Source of the DNA: Antennarius striatus
Taxonomy: Eukaryota > Chordata > Actinopteri > Lophiiformes > Antennariidae
Assembly: GCF_040054535.1 (NCBI RefSeq)
Contig: NC_090789.1
Coordinates: 4,828,697 to 4,892,696 of the forward strand
Direction of reading: 5' to 3'
DNA length: 64,000 nt
The position numbers and the translations under genes are program-made. This document shows, piece after piece, positions 39,737 to 52,705 of the stretch; the stretch's first letter is position 1, and every line of letters starts with the position of its first letter. Under the pieces are notes generated by a model, which was not told the DNA's origin, made no database searches, and saw nothing but the letters and a program-made list of their open reading frames with translations.

Positions 39737-42700
39737 TTATGAGGGCTGTGAGCCCAGGAGTCTCTCGATAGCCGCGTTGATGTCTCCTCCAGTAGCAATG
39801 AGGGCCTGCAGGTTGGCCTCATGGTTGATGAAGCCCATGGCGCTCAGCTGATCCAGCTGGGACTGGAACCGCACCTCTGGGGTCTGGGTCTACAAGGCGG
39901 AAATTATTAGACGTCTGCAAAGGAGACAAATTCATTCAGGTGCGGAGAATTGTAATATCAGTGCATGTCTGTACCGTTGCACTTCCTCCTCCACCTCCTC
40001 CTCCAGCAAACATTTGGAGCATCTGTTGCATCAGCTGCTGCTGGGCGGCACTCGGTCCTGCACTGCTGGGTGAGGAAGCTGGATTCTCTGTGGGCATTCC
40101 TCCTCCTGTGGGCATGCCGGGAACTCCACCAGTAGGCATACCAGGAACTCCACCCGTGGGCATGCCAGGAACTCCACCTGACATCAAACTAAGCCAAGGG
40201 AAAGAACGAGTTTAAAACAACTGCTTTCATTAGTAAAATACTATACTTGTACACCCGTCTGCGAGAACAGACCTGGGCATGAGGCCCGGCGCTTCTGTCT
40301 GCAGTGTCTGAAGACCCTGTTGAATTTGCATTAGAGCTTGCATGGCCCTGGGATTGGTCATCACCGACAGGGCTTCTGGGTTCTGCATCTGTAACCGATC
40401 GGAGAGTACAGCATTGAATCAACCTCTAAGTCAACATCCGACTTTGGTATTTCATCGTGTCACATTTAGCGAGGAAAAACTAAGACTTGTGTTATCAAAC
40501 GGAAACATATGTGGTACCTGCTGCAAAAAGATGGGCAACTGAGATCTGAACTGTTCCTGCAGCTGTGGGTTTCCAGCAAACAAGGGGTTATTCATCAAAA
40601 CCTGGTGCAGAGAGAAAAAAAATAGTCAAGATCATGGGCTAGTCCTCATCTGCTCAGTCACCAGAACTGATATTAACATTTTACGTGACCAAAGGTTTTA
40701 AAGTTGGAGACACTTTCTTGTCAATGTTTGTGCAGCATTCTGTTGTAAGGTTATTCTGGTATGCCATCCAAAAGAGCAGTTTATAAAAAGTGAATAAATC
40801 AGAGCATTGAGTCTTATTCTTTCTTACAATATGCAGCAAGTGAGCTTAACCGACAATCCCTTCTGTTGAGCATTCACTAAATACCTGGGTTTACTGGCCT
40901 CGTGCACAGCATGCCTGGCTGGATCCTACTTTTTAATTTCATTGCAAACTGTAGACTTCAATATTTATCAATGAATTCCACACCTGGTATTGAATTCGAG
41001 CGTCGAATAATTTTAAAGCAAACTCATAATCTGTTTCGTACCTGGGAGGCCAACTCTGGGTTTTGAGACAGTGACTGCATCATACTTCGCATGTAGGGAG
41101 CAGACAGCATGTTCTGCATCAGCTGAGGGTTCTCTGAAATCTGCTGCAGTAAACTCTGCATGCCCGGGCTGTTGAACATGCCTTCAATGCACAGAAGTGA
41201 CACGAGTTTATTTATGAACATGTATTTATAGCACAAAATGAGAAAATAATGAGCATGAGCTCGTGTTGACTATAACACTATGCTTCGTCTTACCGTTACC
41301 AAGACTGCCAGCATTGATGCCGAGAGGGTTGGACACGCTAGGATTGGTGGTTCCAGGTGTGCTAGTGCTTCCCGTGGTGCTCCCTCCACTCTCAGAGGCG
41401 TTAGAAGAATTCGGCGGCCCCCATGGATTTGGCAGGGGCTCTCTGTTCTCTGTCCGTGATGGCTGAACTCCAGACTCAGAAGTGCCACCTAGAGCTGAGA
41501 AAGGGTTGCTACCAAACTACAGAGAAAGAAATTAGACACGTTTTAAATCATGACAATGACAAAGGATTGCGTGAACACAAGGATTAATGTAGCACACAAA
41601 AAGAAGATTTGGATGTAAATATTCCTTTCAGATACCTGTTCCCTGGCAGCACTGAATATGGGTTCTTGGATGTCGGTGTACATCCTTCGCAAGGCATTGT
41701 AACCCCCAGGGATACTTTCCAAATTGCTCAGAGCTCGGTCCTGGTTTCGCATCATTTCCTGCATCATAGCTGGGTTCCGGGCCAGTTCCATTGTCTGGGA
41801 AGTTAAAGTAAAGGAGGAGAGGTAAATCAGTATTTTTCAAGTTATAAACAGCTGGTAAATCCTGAATCAACAGAACAAGTGCAGTGGAAATCTACCAAGC
41901 CTGAGCTACAGTTAAGCAGATCTCTACGTGACATTCAGTTCCTCTCCTGTTCATCTACCTGTCTCATGAGCTCGGGGTTGTTGAGCATGTGTGAAATCTC
42001 TGGGTTGCGTTCCATCAGCTGCTGCATCTGAGGGTTGGCCATGATCATCTGTCTCATAAGGTCTGGGTTGGACATCATGTTCTGCACCAGCGGGTTCTCC
42101 ATGATTTGAGAAAGCATCTCCGGGTTTGACATGAGCTGCCTCTGCATCTGCTGCTGCAGTTCCATGAAGTTAGCAGAGCCCATGCCGAGTCCAGCCAGAC
42201 CAGCCAGGTCACCAAAGCCAGCTGAGTGGAAAACAAATAAGAAATTATCATCAATTAACATCAATAAAATGAATAAACATATCATCTTGGCAGTGTTTCA
42301 CTCATTAAGGGGTTTTGCTAGTACATAAGCAGACGCACAGTCGTACTCACTCAATATGTTGGGTGTCTGTGTGGGTGGTGCAGTAGTGCTGGGCGAGCCT
42401 GCTGAGGAAGATGGGTTGGCGCCTGGAGTAGGGGTGGTGGTGGTCGTGCCTGCTGGAGCGGAGGTGGAGCTAGAGGCAGAGGTGCTACCACCATCTCCAG
42501 CCCTATTGGGATCATTTGTAGAGCCACGAGTTAATCAATATGTCTTGCACACAATAAAAACTAATGTGATCCTATGAATTTTTAGACAGGACTGTATTGC
42601 AAGAAACATTAATCCTTCTGGCAGACCTGCTGGCATCAGTTGCGTAAAGATGTAGCCTTACTTGTGTGCTGTCTTTATGACTAGGTGAACTGTCAGGCCA

Positions 42701-44416
42701 TCCTTGATACCATGCTGGCTGAGGCTGTCACCATCCTTCAAAATCTTCCCTGCAAAGATGAGAACCAACTGGTCCTGTTTGGCTTTGAATCGCCTCGAGA
42801 TCTCTTCTTTAAACTGAAATATAAAAAGCAAAATAGATTTAAAAAAAGATTACATAATTAATGGGATGATTTACACCCAAGCAGGGGTCCTTAAACTCTA
42901 GTTTCCATTAAAATCCTTTTAACTTAGCTTATACAATGCTCCAAGTCTGCAAAACCGGTAAAATAACGGCTTCCTTCATTCTGAGGGAAGCCGCTCTCTT
43001 GTTACATGGTTAGTGTAAAGAAGAATGTTGACACAGCACTGCAACCAACCACCTGTAGTGCTACTATGAACACATAGCTAATAGTGATGCAGGATATGAT
43101 AACAAGGTATTGAAATGAAAGGATTATCCTGTTTATAACAATTTCTACAGTTTCTTTTCGCATGAAATAAGTTGATTTAAACTGAAGACACATTTTATTT
43201 TAAATCAATAAATCAAAAGATTCGGCCTCGGTTCAGATGTAGTTATCATTTGTTGCTCTTAAGAAAATTGATTGTTTTTGTCCAACGTTGTTGTTCTACA
43301 GAAGATTTATTGATTTTAAATAACTGGCTACTTTAATTACAGTCTTGATTGCATAACTGGAAGCTAAGGGCTTAAAAAAAAAAGGAAATAAACCAATGAA
43401 TGCTGTTATTCAAGTCTCCACTTTAGCTATTTTACTCCACTACACGTGAAATGGGTTCATACAACAACACAGACACGGACATGAGAAATTAATTGGTGTC
43501 TAAACGTGAAACGAATGAACAACGAAGCCCATACAACCACGGGGGGAGAAAAAAAAAACCCCCGGCAAATCGAGAATACACAGTAATGACAAAAAGCTTG
43601 CTGCGATGACACGCAATGCTAAACAAATAATGATTTGTTCCTGACTACATGGATCGCGTAATGATTTTACAGCAGCACGTCGTCAAGTCAACGGCCGGTC
43701 TGAGAATAATGTATTCCCTTGAAAGCTGAGTGACTCAGTGGGAGCAGTAAGAACGTTCTAGAGGGATAGCAGCATTAGCATTCAAGCTAAATGAACAGAA
43801 AATGAAAGCCACTGGGGTCGATACTCCTCACAAACTAGTTCTTCCGTTCCATCAGGCCATTGTGGCAAGCAGCGGTGGCCACAGCTAAACCGAAGCCCCG
43901 TCAGCTGACACTTGTTTGGCTACATACTTAGCTAACAGCCCAGCTCAGCAGGCTGAGGCTAACTGGCTAAACGTTGAACGTTAGCGCTAGTCGGCTAACC
44001 GGCTAGCCAACCAGAACTAGAATACATAGTTGTGTGTCTCTATAGTCTATCAACAACGTTAACAACACCATTCAGATGATGACCCTAACGGCAGAACTTT
44101 TAATACGCACAAACTCGTTGCTTTCACGTACTATTAGTTAGCCGGTATGAGAGGCTACACTAATGCTAACACAGCTAACTAGCTTCCTAGCTGAAGTTGT
44201 AGGCAGAAGCATGACGTTGGATCACGGCGCTGAACCACACTAGCCAGCTCCCCTCTTGCGAAATCAACAAACCTGCGTAACAGAGGCATCCTCCGCGATG
44301 GCGATTTCTTCTTTGTCTTTAGGAGTTTTTACTGTGACCTTTATAATAGTTCCCTCCGACGTTTCTGGTTTATTATTGTTGTTATTACCAAGATCTGCGG
44401 CGCCTTGGTCAGCCAT
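39737..44416 (-). CDS. ubqln4: Ubiquilin-4, complete, eleven coding exons
   Basis: A shuttle factor that carries ubiquitylated clients to the proteasome. Exons in transcript order: 44416-44273, 42813-42662, 42502-42351, 42221-41959, 41794-41636, 41516-41294, 41181-41042, 40601-40518, 40388-40273, 40188-39975, 39889-39737. They total 1800 bp, 599 aa plus TAA (human 601). The UBL domain (about 24-98) has [15 protein letters not shown] and [13 protein letters not shown]1 repeats include [20 protein letters not shown] and [20 protein letters not shown]. The C-terminal UBA (about 554-597) has [20 protein letters not shown] and ends GSQPS. The N-terminus has a short Asn run (NNNNN). A GGVPGMPT repeat lies before the [23 protein letters not shown] and the rab25 neighbour point to UBQLN4; parts of the second STI1 region also resemble UBQLN1. 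Confidence 0.92.
40107..40178 (-). repeat. ubqln4: In-frame 24-bp coding repeat, three copies
   Basis: Units at 40107-40130, 40131-40154 and 40155-40178 each encode GGVPGMPT and differ mainly at third positions (Thr as ACG, ACT, ACA). A partial GGGMPT unit follows. Confidence 0.9.
42814..44272 (-). other. ubqln4: ubqln4 intron 1 with GCTAAC/GCTAGC-rich tract
   Basis: A 1.46-kb first intron. From about 43770 to 44200 it is packed with GCTAAC, GCTAGC, GTTAGC and TTAGC words in both orientations, for example GCTAGTCGGCTAACCGGCTA. A GGGGGG(A)n CCCCC stretch lies near 43540-43564. No extra exon was seen. Confidence 0.7.
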
Positions 44417-45462
44417 CTTTACTCCGCCGATGGAACAGCTCGGGTTTGGCGTCAGCTTCCGGGTCATAAGAGGTCAAACCTTTTTCCAGAACGATTCGAG
44501 GACTTCCTATGTCTGGAATATAGGCAGAAAAATAAAATACCTCACTTTATAAATAGATTTTTTTTAAAGAAAAACTTGCATCTAAGATCTGTCTCCAAAA
44601 ATGACATTTATTTTGCTTCAATATAAACGGCAAACAACATGAACTAATTTTCTCTGAAAAGAAAGTTGTTGGATCATCTATTCTAAATTTAAAAATCTAA
44701 ACCTTACTTTCAACACAAACCAACTTATTATAGAATCCATTTGTCCCTTGACTTTATCTGGGAATACAAAGTATAAATGTGGTTGGTCTAATTCTAATAA
44801 TTTACTTAAAATATATTGCTATTTTATAGTAAATTATCCTGTGTTAAACATGGGCTCATTCTGGGTGCTCTGGATTCCTCCTATTTCCCCCAAAATTGCA
44901 ACATAGGTGGAGGATTGACTCGACATAGGTCATTGTTGTGAGTCTGTTCAGGTTGTGTCTCTCTATGTCAGGGCCTTCAATGAATCTTCAACCCTGACAC
45001 AAGGGCGAATTCTCTTCCCCCCTACAACACTGCAAGGAATTAGTAATTATAGAAAATGGGTGCATGTTATTCTTGGTCCTTTTATTTTAAAAGATCTCTG
45101 AACACTGAAAACTTTCCAGATTACAGTTATTAAAAAAATAACTCTTATTTGTGTTTTGAGTGCGTTCTGAATAATAATTTTTCTTAGGCGCTTGAAAAGG
45201 TCATTTCAACTCTGCTAAATGATTTAATGGAACAGAGCATCTTGGCTGTTTTTTTTAGCTGTCAGTTTTCTTTGTAATTCAGGTTGACATTGTGAACTTC
45301 CCAGTGGGATCAATAAAATACTGTATATCTACTGTATGTATGTATGTATGTATGTATGTATGTATGTATGTATGTATGTATGTATGTATGTATGTATGTA
45401 TGTATGTATGTATGTATGTATGTATGTATGTATGTATGTATGTATGTATGTATGTATGTATG

Positions 45463-45545
<83 letters not shown>

Positions 45546-47278
45546 GTCTGTCTGTCTGTCTGTCTATCTATTGAAACCTCATTCATTTCAAATTGATCAA
45601 ACGGTGTCCCTGTGCACGCTTTTAATTTTAGATGTCAGGGCTTCTGTTAATTTTGATTATGTGTGTAAACCTTATGGAGGTCCTCGTCTTCTTCAGTTGT
45701 TTGAACAATGCTGCACCGCTGCTAGGTTATGTAGAGTAACTCCAGCAAAAGTTCTGCAGACCAAGAAACGTCATCTGACTTTTTGATCAGCGTGGCGGTG
45801 GGTAGATAATGACTGAATTTCCATTGGGCAGTCGCTGCCTACAGTATCTGACCTTTTATTCAGTCTCACAGAACGAGCGACTAAAGCATTGCATCAGATA
45901 GCCTGCATACACCCATGCACAAACAATCCATCAAAGCACTCTGATTCACACTATGGTAATTGTCTTCAATTTATAAACATTAAATATGCACGGTATTTCA
46001 TGTTCTATATGTTTTTTTGTTTTTGCAAATCACACTTTCAAGCCATTTTAGAATATTTATTTGTTTTGTGTGAAAATGGTCAAGCATGTATTTGATTTTA
46101 GTGCAGACAGTGTCAGAGCAGAGAGAGAGAGGTACTAAATGTCACACGGCGCTCCCTCTATATGTGTCCCTCCGCCGCCACAGCGTGACAGCACTGAAAG
46201 AAAAGTGTGGGCTTCAGCATGTCACATTGACACAGACAGTGTGCATACCTATGCATATCCCCAGATCCAGAGCGTACCATTTACAAACAAACAAAACACC
46301 CCCCAAAAATATGGACCACCACCCTTCTTCCGGGCCCCTCAATCACCACACAGACGCACACGCAAATGTATAGAGTCACATGCGCTGTGGCCCTCATTCA
46401 AACACGTTCTATACAGGGAGACAGAAGATTTTGCTTCCATCGACAGAAAAAAACGAGTGCACAACTTTTGTAGTCGTGGTATTGTCTGTGACTCTCTCTC
46501 TTTAGCTGAAGTGAGCAACAGCTCTCGCTCTCTCTTCTCCCTTCCACCCGTTTCTATCTTTACCTCAGACAGGTGGGCAATACAGAGGCTGCACGTCCAG
46601 AAACCAGGTAAGACATCAAATTTAAGAACCTTTTCAGGGAGGGAAATCTCCTTGAGCAAAAATGTTTTATTTCTCATGACTGGATTGAAAGAATTAGACA
46701 AAACCTCACCAGTTGCTGCTGAACAAATGATGGTGCAATGATATATAAATGTAATGTTACGTTACAGAAAACTGTAACATAACAGCTTTTACTGTGGATT
46801 GTCTTTGTACCGGTTTAACTTTAGGGATATATCGGCTAAAGGATAGATTATATCCGGCATGTTTGAATAGACTCTGCTTTCTTTTAACAAATGAGTGGGT
46901 TATAGCTTTCCTCTACTTCACGTGTCCATGTCAACCCTTTTCTGTATTTCATCCCTTCTTGAATTGGTGGTAGAATTTCTTTAAAATGCTGAGTCCCAAT
47001 ATATTTTAATGGATAGATATTTTGACATTCTACACATTCTGTATTGCAAACGCACATTTAATTGTTTATTTAGTTAATCATAGTTGTAGCATCTTAAATT
47101 GCAGATTTTGGGAAAGCACGTCTGTAAAATGTGAAGTGTGTGAACATCAGCATCTAATAAATGAACGATGAAACTTGAATTGAACACCTGTTTCAGAACA
47201 TATAACTTCTGATATATATATATTTTCTCCTCTCCACCTTGTAGTTGCTCTAAAGAGGCCCCGTTATCTCAGCTCAAG
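44417..47278. other. Divergent interval ubqln4-lim2
   Basis: This contains the ubqln4 5' flank (the start-proximal region lacks a TATA box), a retroposon tail with a compound microsatellite at 45282-45570, and AT-rich unique sequence. The 200-residue plus frame at 46139-46741 has no recognisable motif. A possible non-coding lim2 exon ends at a GTAAGACATC donor near 46607, since the lim2 coding exon begins after an acceptor (CACCTTGTAG) with exon start 47245. Confidence 0.5.
45282..45570 (+). repeat. Retroposon tail plus compound (TATG)n(TCTG)n microsatellite
   Basis: TGTGAACTTCCCAGTGGGAT then CAATAAAATACTGTATATCT resembles the 3' tail of common fish retroposons (usual CCCCTGGGGATCAATAAAGT). 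It runs into about 32 TATG units (45335-45462) and about 25 TCTG units (45463-45566). The long Met-Tyr-Val-Cys and Cys-Leu-Ser-Val frames here are artefacts. Confidence 0.8.
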
Positions 47279-48196
47279 ATGTACAGCTTCATGGGAGGGG
47301 GCCTTTTCTGTGCTATTGTGGGCAATATCCTCTTGGTGGTCTCCACTGCGACAGATTACTGGATGCAGTACCGCCTCTCTGGAAACTATGCCCACCAGGG
47401 TCTGTGGAGGTACTGCATGTCCAACAAGTGCTACATGCAGACTGACAGCATAGGTAAGACTGATCAAGATCTGTATGACCTTGAGAGAGACTTACTTTTT
47501 CTAAAAATGTTGTGAAAAACATGGATTCTACAGTTCTTTTCTAGCCATTCATAGGACATGATATGTAATGACTTCTATGTGTTTCCATCCAGCTTACTGG
47601 AATGCGACCAGAGCCTTCATGATCCTGTCAGGGATGTCGTGTTTCGCGGGCATCATCGCTGGCATCATGTCGTTTTCTCACTTCTCCTCCTTTGAAAGGT
47701 TCAACCGCTCCTTTGTGGCAGGAATCATGTTTTTTGTGTCCAGTGAGTCTCTTTTCTTCTACACTGACAGACAGACGTTCACGTAATCTCAGCTGCACAT
47801 GACTGACGGGCCTCTCTCTATCTCCTACTCAGCTTTCTTTGTTCTGCTGGGAATGGCCATCTATACCGGAGTGACGATCAACTTCCTGGGGAGACGTTTC
47901 GGTGACTGGCGCTTCTCCTGGTCCTACATTCTGGGCTGGGTGGCCATGCTCATGAACTTCTTTGCAGGTGAGAAAGGAGGGACAAAGGTCAAAGGTCAGC
48001 CTTTGCCCAGACATCCTTCATTATAATTCAGCAGTAGCAACAACCACATTATATTTGGCTTTGTATTTACTATCGATATACATATTTAGTCTTAATGATT
48101 CAGGGTCAGTAAGTACTTCTCTGTCTGTTTACAGGTATTTTCTACATATGCGCCTACAGAATGTGTGAATGCAGGAGAGGGAATGGCCCGCATTAG
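47279..48196 (+). CDS. lim2: Lens intrinsic membrane protein 2 (MP20), complete
   Basis: A four-transmembrane claudin-superfamily protein of lens fibre cell junctions. Exons: 47279-47453, 47593-47742, 47833-47967, 48135-48196; 522 bp, 173 aa plus TAG, the same length as human LIM2. The start is MYSFMGGGLFCAIVGNILLV. The first extracellular loop carries the claudin-type GLWRYCMSNKCYMQTDSI. The second membrane segment is FMILSGMSCFAGIIAGIMSF. IYTGVTINFLGRRFGDWRFS is nearly identical to mammals, and the last segment ends ICAYRMCECRRGNGPH. A 34-bp 5' UTR piece (47245-47278) follows a clear acceptor, so a non-coding first exon is expected upstream. Expression should be lens-specific by family knowledge. 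Confidence 0.96.
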
Positions 48197-48393
48197 AGGG
48201 AGAAAATCAGTTTGTATTAAAAAGAGGACATTATCGTATTGAATCAAGGACACACAGAAGACAGTCTTGACTGATCTACTGAAGAGATGACGTCTGACGC
48301 TGCTTCCCGGAGACCTGTGTCAGTTTTCATACCGTGTTTTTCAAAAGGTCGTGTTCTTGCAATATGATGATTGCACACAGGAACAGCAAAACT

Positions 48394-48399
48394 AATAAA
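48394..48399 (+). terminator. lim2: lim2 polyA signal
   Basis: AATAAA lies 198 bp after the lim2 stop, in ACTAATAAAGTTTTC. Confidence 0.65.
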
Positions 48400-48429
48400 G
48401 TTTTCACATTTCCAATTCCCATTAAGAAA

Positions 48430-51400
48430 ATCAGCTTTTATTTAACATCACTGGACAATCATTCACAGATTATATTTTATCTTTCGGTTTAGATTGGTCC
48501 TTAAATGTTGATGATTTTTTCGGGTAGCAGTATGAAGGTCCACCAGAAGGTGGCAGCACTAAAATATTATAGGTACCAAAATACTCCAGCTAGTTCAGAG
48601 CAATTTTAAGACCACTGACATATATAACAATATTAACCCTCTGGAAATATCTTATTATAATCTATTTATAAGGAATATAATGTGGACACATTCTACTACA
48701 CAACACAGAATAATGAATTTAAGTTGTAAATTATTGTTATTGTGTCCCAGGACTCTTTTTCTCGTCTTCATTCCTTCTGCCAAGGTGTTTCCCCAAACAT
48801 ATCATTTAATGCATGCTTTTTTTTATGAGGTTGTTGTTGACAGGAAAGCGTTTCCTCTCTGGCAGCCAACACGGCCTTCCACATCGTGTTTGTTGACATC
48901 CCCCATGAGGGCACCTAACAACAGACAGAGCATGGAAAAGAGGCGAGAAGCTGTTGGTGTTTATTACAACACAGCCTCCTCCTGATTTTGTTCTTGGACC
49001 GGGGAACCGGGGTGGGGCCACTCATCTTTCCACAGCCCCGACTTTTATTCAACGCTTCCTCTCGCTTACTGACACTTTTTCATTCCTCGCAGTCAGCTGA
49101 GGGGAGAGGAGCGGTAGCCGCTGAGCTAATGAATTCTTTGGCTACTTTGTGACACAGAAACAATGAGAGAAACGTAAACAATCACTGGACAGATCCCTTG
49201 ATCCCTGTTTCCATACTTGGTCCCCGTGGCTGCTGTAGGGAGATAAGCTCTGTAATATTGTGTGCTTTTCCCAGATTCTCCCATAACACCATTCCAAAAC
49301 ATTTATCTTGTAGATAACGTCAAAGTCAATAACCCGGAAAATGTTTATATTTTAGGAAATCTTTTAAATAGAAATCCTCCAAAATGGGAAATGCAGTAAC
49401 ATTTATTTTAACCATCCATCCATTTTCCATCCACACATCACCAGTCTGTCACAGGACCACATAGAAAAGACTCACAACCAGACACACACACACACAGCCA
49501 CCGGGTGCCCTATGTGTTTCATGTTGTTGGTGCAGAGCCCACTTGGAACAAGATGCCGACACGTGGAGAACATGTAAACTGCACAAAGTCTAAGGATCTA
49601 AAGGATTGACCTTTAGGACCTCAGTGCTATCAGCTGCTCCAGTTTTAAAAAAAATTGTCACACTATTTTTGAACACAATGAGTTTGTTCATTTCCATAGA
49701 ATTAGCCAGAGTAAATTTTATGGACTGCGACCTTAAGGTCACCCCTGTCTGCAGGAATCTGTCTGCAGGTCTCCTCACCCTTCTCGTTGAAGTCAGATCA
49801 GCTTAGAACACTGTCGCTGCAGATGTTCATACCACATAGACGGCCCGAGTTATTTCTCTGTGATGGAAGAGAATGCTGACACAGCAGGAACTTATAACAA
49901 CTGTCTTCATCCCACCAGGCCTCGTCCTGTGGAGCTTCCCCTGAACACCCTCCTCTCAGCCCCCCCATCTATTGTGGCCGGCTGATCCCTTTTGCTCCTA
50001 AAATTTAAAAAAAAAAATCACATACATTCACTACAATCTAATCTGCATATGGTGTTCTATTGTTTCAATACCGTTTTAATTGTTCACAATGAGGCCGTGT
50101 GGTTTTGGAAAGACTTTATTGTGTTGCACTAACGTGGTACTGCAATTTAGAGCAGACAATACACAGGAAAGGAGGATAGTGAAACATTGCACAGGAAAAA
50201 CAAAGAATAAAAGAATATAAATTACACATTACATCATAAATAATGCTTGCACACAGGTGTAGATGGAGTGGTTCATTTGACACAAAATGCACAACTTGTG
50301 AGGGGATCTCTGCTGCAGAGTAAGCTCAGTTCAACGTAAGCTCAGTTGTGATTTCTGTGTAATAGATTCAGGTTTTTGCAGAGAATGTTTCTGCATGTTA
50401 AAAAGGGCACATTTGTTGCTTGTGAAGATTTCTTTGAAAATGTTACAGGATATATATAATTTAGAGCCTCATTTAGGTGTAAGCTAACAAAGAGCAGATA
50501 CTTTAAATTCACTGAACTGTAAGCAAACAAAATGTGTGAGATAAATAGTGATAATTATATGTCTCTACTCAATGGAAACAAAATGAAAATATTTGTGGTC
50601 AAATTTCATAATTCATAATTTCAGATTCTGAATTCTAAATTCTGCTTTCTTGAAGTGTGAGAACTTTTCTCATAAATATTCACTATACTGAAGAAAATTT
50701 GCGCAAAAATGATGTGAAACCCAATAAGAACAAATTGATGCACTTTCAGCGAGAAATGCAACACAGTAAAATAAACCAACTACAAGTCCAAGAAAAGAAA
50801 ATATTACAGATCAATCTCCCTTTTCTGCGGAACAATTATTATTCAGGCAAAAACACACATTTTCACATTGTCTGGTGTCATTTATGGTAAAAAACCCAAC
50901 AGGGATCTAGCGTTGAACTTTTGGGTTGAATCTTGTCCTGCTTCGCTGAAAAACGAAAACAAAGATTCACCACTAAGGATGAGAAACATGCAAGACTTCT
51001 GTTCATCTATCCATGCCTGAAGGAGGTGTTACAGGGACGTCAAGGGATCTAAAGGTGATGACATGGAAATGGGAAAGTCTTCTGAAGTCTCGAAAGAGGA
51101 TGTAATTTAAGGTAAGGCGTAATAACACCTCATGCCTTTCTTTTCAAGAGGCCGTGCTTCAAGGACATAAAAATCTCTCAATCAAGCAACAAAACAGATG
51201 AACTACAGATATTATTAAGCTTCGTGGTGCTACTGCGAAGGTGATAAGTTGACATAAGTTTGGTTTTCCACAAAAAAAACCCACCTAATACCGAAAAATA
51301 GAACACAAAAACATCAAACCACGTTGCTGATCTGCAAAGCAGCGTATCTTGAACTGGTGTTTCAGCGTCAGCTAGAAGAGGCTTTACGTGTTTTACGACA

Positions 51401-52705
51401 GATGACGTGCATGAAACCGGAAGCAGAGATTGGACTTTAGCAGCACGACCCATTCTCATCCTTCTCGTTGTGGTCGAACAGAAAAAGAGGCTGAGTGACG
51501 AGTGTTACGAAAGCCACTACATACAGTACATTTTAAACAGAATGTAAAATAAAATTTCAAAATCAAACAGCAAAAACAAAAATGAAAAAAAACCCCAACA
51601 AAAAACAGTTTAGCTTAAATTGTAACATTGTTCACAGAGCAAACAAAATTCACCGCACAAACACTTTGCTTTAACGGTGGTAAAAATAACTCTGTTTCTT
51701 TAAGACGTTTCTCACCTTGACATATTTTATATTTCAAACGAGGAATTAATGCAACTTTTATTCAAAATGTTCTCTTTTATTATCTAGTGTGACTGAAAAC
51801 TATTCACTTCAGCTTCAGCCAAGATATATTTTTTAATTTTATCTACTCCCACTCTCCTTCCCAGAAAAAAACTTGTAGAGGAAGGGGTCAAAATCGAGCT
51901 TTAAAATGTCCAATCAAGGTATTGCTGGTTAAGGTCAGAGACATTATAAAGCCTCCTGAAAATAAAACATTTGTATTTTATATTCTACATCAAAACTCCC
52001 ATTTCCAGTGTAGGATTAAGTTCTACTGGAATGTGTGAGAAATGCTACTGCCTGCAGCTACTTACTCTTCTTCTCTAGGACTGAGGGATTGAGATATTCT
52101 GTGCATCTGTAAAGCTGACAGATAAATGTCAGTAAGGTCATTTATGACGTATTATCATGTTACGGGGTTCGGAAGGGTGTGTCTCTTTGACAAGATTAGA
52201 TGTCTGATAATCTGGTTCTCAAATTTCCTTTTTTTTTTTTTTAGCTCTCAGTGTGAAATTGAGTCTGTTTGAGTTAAATAGATTTAGACCGAAGTTTCAG
52301 GTGACGAAGCAGCACAAAGAAGAACTTAAAGATCGAATTGAGCTTCTCCTCTGTCATCACCCGTTCTGTGTTTTGTTTTGTTTTTGTTTTGGATTGGTAG
52401 GTACCTGAGGTGCAACATAGATGAGGTTTATCTTAGTTTTCCTTTGGTTCCATTAGCCTTGAGTGACAGTAATGGGGTTGGTTTTCTTAAAATGGTGAAT
52501 AGTTGGATTAGAAGAAGGGTTATATTAACCCCTACAATAACGTAAAGCACAGAGAGAGTGGTTTCAAGGACCCAACTTTGTGGCTGTCCCAGCCAGCTTG
52601 ACAGGTAAAGGGGATGCGTTTAAGTTCTGAGACTCCTGGTGTGGTCGTCCTCTGGGGTGAAACCAGCTAGAGGTGAGGGTCAAAACCAAGCTTTGGGTGT
52701 CATCT
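48430..52705. other. Convergent interval lim2-tinagl1
   Basis: No coding exon was recognised. It contains a CTCF-like CCAGAAGGTGGCAGC at 48543-48557 (+, 14 of 15 positions) and a dispersed-repeat fragment at 49408-49587. Long AT-rich unique sequence fills 50000-52500. Minus-strand AATAAA signals at 51776-51781 and 51757-51762 could end tinagl1, giving a 3' UTR of about 0.9 kb. Confidence 0.5.
49408..49587 (-). repeat. Teleost dispersed retroposon fragment
   Basis: ACCATCCATCCATTTTCCAT, CCAGTCTGTCACAGGACCAC, ACAACCAGACACACACAC and CGTGGAGAACATGTAAACTG are decayed versions of a block very common in fish genomes (usual GGGGAGAACATGCAAACTCC). The tail orientation places the element on the minus strand. 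The family is not assigned. Confidence 0.6.

Noticed and set aside
42503-42661. Apparent frame conflict between ubqln4 exons 2 and 3
   Set aside because: Re-reading the donor as CACAA then GTAAGG (one G, not two) leaves a 2-base phase that joins cleanly to GGCTGGAGAT; splicing is normal.
45292-45786. 164-residue frame over the TATG/TCTG tract
   Set aside because: Both tetranucleotide repeats are simply open in some frames; there is no coding signal outside them.
46139-46741. 200-residue plus-strand frame upstream of lim2
   Set aside because: It has no recognisable domain, composition shifts along its length and there is no splice-consistent extension; at most it overlaps a non-coding lim2 5' exon.
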